Below are positions 61,500 to 64,000 of a stretch of 64,000 nt of DNA, one piece after another. The number at the start of each line of letters is the position of its first letter. Position 1 is the stretch's first letter. The notes beneath the pieces are model-generated. The model made no database searches. It was not told the DNA's origin and saw only the letters and a list, made by a program, of their open reading frames with translations. The stretch comes from Tumebacillus avium (GTDB taxonomy: Bacteria; Bacillota; Bacilli; Tumebacillales; Tumebacillaceae), in the NCBI RefSeq assembly GCF_002162355.1, contig NZ_CP021434.1, forward strand, positions 2,704,501 through 2,768,500, in the 5' to 3' direction. A program made the position numbers and the translations under genes.

Positions 61500-62600
61500 A
61501 TGTCGATTTATGAAGCGCGCTTGGCGCGGATTCGCGAGTGGATGCAGACGGAGAATGTTGGTGTGCTCTTGGTGACTTCGCCGCCGAACGTGTATTATTT
61601 GACCGGCTTTGACTGCCATCCGCATGAGCGCTTTATGGCGCTGTGCTTGACCGATAAAGGGGATCAGGCACTGTTTGTGCCAACGCTGGAGAAGGAAGAG
61701 GCGCAGAAGACCGGCTTTGCGAACATCGTCACCGTGTCCGATACGGATGACCCGATGCAAAAGCTGCGCGAGACTCTGGGCGACGCGCCGTACGGGACAT
61801 TGGCTGTGGAGAAGCAGCACATGACGGTGGCGCGCTTCGAACAGCTGCAGACCGTGTTTGGCGAAGGCAAGGCGGTGGCGGCGGAAGATCTGCTGCTCGG
61901 CATGCGCCTGCGCAAGGACCGCGACGAAGTTGCGATTATGAAAAAAGCGGCCGAGATCGCCGACCGTGCCGTGGAAGCGGGCGTGGCGGCAATCGCGGTG
62001 GGCAAGACCGAGCAGGAGTTGGTCGCTGTCGTCGAATCGACGATGATGGCGCTGGGTGCCTCGGGCACATCGTTCTCGACGATCGTGCTGGCTGGTGAGA
62101 AAAGCGCACTGCCGCACGGGTCTCCGGGCAGCCGCACCATTGCACCGGGCGACTTCGTGCTGTTCGATCTCGGGGCGGTCTACGAAGGCTACTGCTCCGA
62201 CATCACCCGCACGGTCGTCGTGGGTACGGTGAGCGACAAACAGCGTGAAATCTACGAGACGGTGCTCGCCGCCAACCTCGCCGGCATCGCCGCGACCAAA
62301 GCGGGCCGTCCGGCGAAAGAGGTCGATCAGGCAGCGCGCGACGTGATTGAACAGGCTGGCTACGGCGAATACTTCACGCACCGCGTCGGGCATGGTCTCG
62401 GCATAGAAGTGCACGAGTTCCCGTCGATGCACGGCAACAACGAACAGGAGATGGTGCCCGGCATGGCCTTCACCATCGAGCCTGGCATCTACGTCCCGGA
62501 AGTGGGCGGCGTGCGCATCGAGGACGATGTGATCGTCACCGAAGACGGCGTGGAAATCCTCACCTCCTATCCGAAAGATTTGCAGATCATCCCGGTATAA
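61500..62600 (+). CDS. Xaa-Pro aminopeptidase family (M24B)
   Basis: 366 residues from ATG 61500 after GGGAGGG. N-terminal creatinase-like domain (VTSPPNVYYLTGFDCHPHER), then the pita-bread domain with dimetal ligands: Asp in LFDLGAVYEGYCSDITRT (two Asp), His in RVGHGLGIEVHEFP, Glu in FTIEPGIYV and Glu in GVRIEDDVIVTE. It removes residues before Pro or cleaves X-Pro dipeptides. Confidence 0.92.
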   Translation: MSIYEARLARIREWMQTENVGVLLVTSPPNVYYLTGFDCHPHERFMALCLTDKGDQALFVPTLEKEEAQKTGFANIVTVSDTDDPMQKLRETLGDAPYGTLAVEKQHMTVARFEQLQTVFGEGKAVAAEDLLLGMRLRKDRDEVAIMKKAAEIADRAVEAGVAAIAVGKTEQELVAVVESTMMALGASGTSFSTIVLAGEKSALPHGSPGSRTIAPGDFVLFDLGAVYEGYCSDITRTVVVGTVSDKQREIYETVLAANLAGIAATKAGRPAKEVDQAARDVIEQAGYGEYFTHRVGHGLGIEVHEFPSMHGNNEQEMVPGMAFTIEPGIYVPEVGGVRIEDDVIVTEDGVEILTSYPKDLQIIPV

Positions 62601-62605
62601 CATAC

Positions 62606-62634
62606 AAAAAAGCCATCCAGCAGGATGGCTTTTC
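62606..62634. terminator. bidirectional terminator
   Basis: AAAAAAGCCATCC / GGATGGCTTTT, 4-nt loop. Confidence 0.88.
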
Positions 62635-63429
62635 TTACGTGCTCAACAACGCTCGTTTCTGATTCTGTTGCTGCTCGAAGCGCTCTAAGATCTCCAGATA
62701 CAGCGTGTTGAACTCGGCAAAGCGCTCGATCGTCACGACGTGCGCACAGCCTTGCAACAGGTGGATCTTGGCGCCGTGGATCCACTCTTTCATCTTTTTG
62801 ACCTGGCCGACAAACCAATAGTCGGCATCGCCGGAGATGAGGTGCGTCTGCACGTTCAGCTTGCGGCACAAGCTGCCACCGTCCGCCTGGGTCAGGAAGG
62901 AGATGATCTTCTCAAACTCCCGCGGGCACAAGTCCTGTGAGGCTTTGATAAACGCCTGCCGTCCGACCTGCTCGCGGCGACGCGGCATCAGCACTTTCGA
63001 ACCGATGCGCACGATCATGCTCGGCGGCAGGATGCGCGTCAAGGTCCGGTTGAGCGGCGAGATCACCGCACGGAAATACCACGGCAGCCGGTAGAAGCCC
63101 CCGGCCAAAGTCAGCGTCCGCACCATCTCCGGATATTTGCCGGCAAACGCCTGCGCCACCAGCGCGCCCATCGAAAGCGAGCAGATATGCGCCGACGTGA
63201 TGCCTTTTGACTTCATCATCGCGGCGAGGTCGTCCGCGTACAGCTCTGCGTCGTACGATTCCACCTTGGAACCGCCCGTCTTGCCGTGACCGCGCAAATC
63301 GTAGAGCAAGACCCGAAACTTCTTTTGAAACATCCGCACTTGCGGCAGCCACGTCCGTGAGTTGCCCGCAAATCCGTGTATAAAAATGACCGGTACACCC
63401 GTTCCGTGTTCGCTTACATAATGCTGCAT
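62635..63429 (-). CDS. alpha/beta hydrolase
   Basis: A 264-residue alpha/beta-hydrolase. Oxyanion region VPVIFIHGFAGNSRTW, nucleophile elbow ICSLSMGALVAQAFAG (Ser), acid in LISGDADYWFVG and His in LQGCAHVVTIERFAEF. GGGAGGT 11 nt upstream. Probably an esterase or lipase-like enzyme. Confidence 0.87.
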   Translation of the reverse strand: MQHYVSEHGTGVPVIFIHGFAGNSRTWLPQVRMFQKKFRVLLYDLRGHGKTGGSKVESYDAELYADDLAAMMKSKGITSAHICSLSMGALVAQAFAGKYPEMVRTLTLAGGFYRLPWYFRAVISPLNRTLTRILPPSMIVRIGSKVLMPRRREQVGRQAFIKASQDLCPREFEKIISFLTQADGGSLCRKLNVQTHLISGDADYWFVGQVKKMKEWIHGAKIHLLQGCAHVVTIERFAEFNTLYLEILERFEQQQNQKRALLST

Positions 63430-63595
63430 GCTGGGTTATTACCTCCCTAAAAAGGTAACTAAAGCGTAGCATAGAACCCTGTCTGACAACACCAAACATT
63501 TCGTGACAAAAGCTTTCCAAACAGGGAGGAAAACGAAACAGGGGATTGAATTTCTTATAGAGTCACAAGATTTTTCAATATCGGTGGAGGAAACA

Positions 63596-64000
63596 ATGAT
63601 CAAGAATTACACGCCGAGCAAGGGCGATTTAGAAAAACTGGCGCGGATGAAAGCTCCGTACCAGCAAACGATAGATGAGCTGAAAGTCAAATTAAAAGGC
63701 ATCAAATACGGCTGCCTGCAAGAAAACGGCTACTCTCCGATCGAATACGTGGTTGGCCGCGTCAAATCGACCGAGTCGATGCTGAAAAAGGCGGAGCTCA
63801 AAGGCGTGCAGATCGGCGTCGGCAACTGGATCGAAGACGTCGAGCACCAAGTGAAAGACATCGCCGGCCTGCGCCTCGTCTCCCGCTATATCGAAGATAT
63901 CCGTGAAGTGCAGGAGATTCTCACCCAACGCGAAGACTTTGTCGTCGAAGAGGTGAAAGACTACATCGCCACACCGAAAGACTCCGGCTACCGTTCGATT
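63596..64000 (+). CDS. GTP pyrophosphokinase, small alarmone synthetase (partial)
   Basis: Open from ATG 63596 (GGAGG upstream) to the window edge, 135 codons. GNWIEDVEHQVKDIAGLRLV and TPKDSGYRSI are RelA/SpoT synthetase-domain motifs. The short N-terminus and lack of an HD domain point to the YjbM/YwaC class, which makes (p)ppGpp. The catalytic remainder lies outside the window. Confidence 0.88.
   Translation, partial: MIKNYTPSKGDLEKLARMKAPYQQTIDELKVKLKGIKYGCLQENGYSPIEYVVGRVKSTESMLKKAELKGVQIGVGNWIEDVEHQVKDIAGLRLVSRYIEDIREVQEILTQREDFVVEEVKDYIATPKDSGYRSI

Overview
The window looks like chromosome from a spore-forming Gram-positive bacterium of the class Bacilli. A cotJA-cotJB-cotJC spore-coat operon, two soluble PAS histidine kinases of the sporulation type, strong AGGAGG ribosome-binding sites, frequent GTG and TTG starts and many short intrinsic terminators all point that way. 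The protein set resembles Alicyclobacillaceae such as Tumebacillus, but that is an impression from the families present, not a search result. Most of the window is fairly GC-rich; two stretches (about 1-5,100 and 45,170-50,020) are clearly more AT-rich and look acquired.

Region 1 (1-7,200) holds a decayed DUF3291 copy, a lone P-loop ATPase, an HTH-TPR regulator followed at once by a short secreted peptide gene (an RRNPP-type receptor/pheromone cassette), a second HTH-TPR regulator without peptide, a secreted protein, a lipoprotein and an intact DUF3291 gene. Region 2 (7,300-24,000) is rich in exported proteins: a copper-amine-oxidase-N-like protein, a large carbohydrate-binding/fibronectin surface protein with a frameshift, a GH84 hexosaminidase, a TIMP-like protein and a modular amidase. 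Among them lie small metabolic enzymes (HD nucleotidase, PIN pair, DJ-1, two rhodaneses, LysR, GNAT, peptidase E, glyoxalase, thioesterase, amidohydrolase).

Region 3 (24,000-44,600) has a pair of small paralogous unknown proteins, a 5'-3' exonuclease, a sensor kinase, a sigma-54 activator next to a tryptophanase gene with a near-perfect sigma-54 promoter, tandem YIP1 membrane proteins, folD-fchA, cydAB with a Rex/Fnr-like site, a thioredoxin/MauE pair, cotJABC, greA, an NlpC/P60 hydrolase and plsY. Region 4 (45,146-50,049) is an AT-rich accessory block bounded by two identical 27-bp direct copies of one terminator. It carries a Cys-rich protein, a broken SMI1/KNR4 gene, two HTH-TPR regulators (one with its own peptide gene) and a membrane-anchored coiled-coil protein. 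Region 5 (50,050-64,000) is housekeeping: MFS transporters, PepF, a sensor kinase, acyl-CoA synthetase, truncated haemoglobin (with a Rex/Fnr-like site), an MBL hydrolase, a phosphoesterase, an Xaa-Pro peptidase, an alpha/beta hydrolase and the start of a small alarmone synthetase.

The most interesting points are the two receptor-peptide cassettes with a shared promoter motif, the terminator-flanked island, the sigma-54/tryptophanase module, and four reading-frame breaks that all fall in short homopolymers (sequencing error or real decay). I saw no rRNA, tRNA, CRISPR array or transposase.
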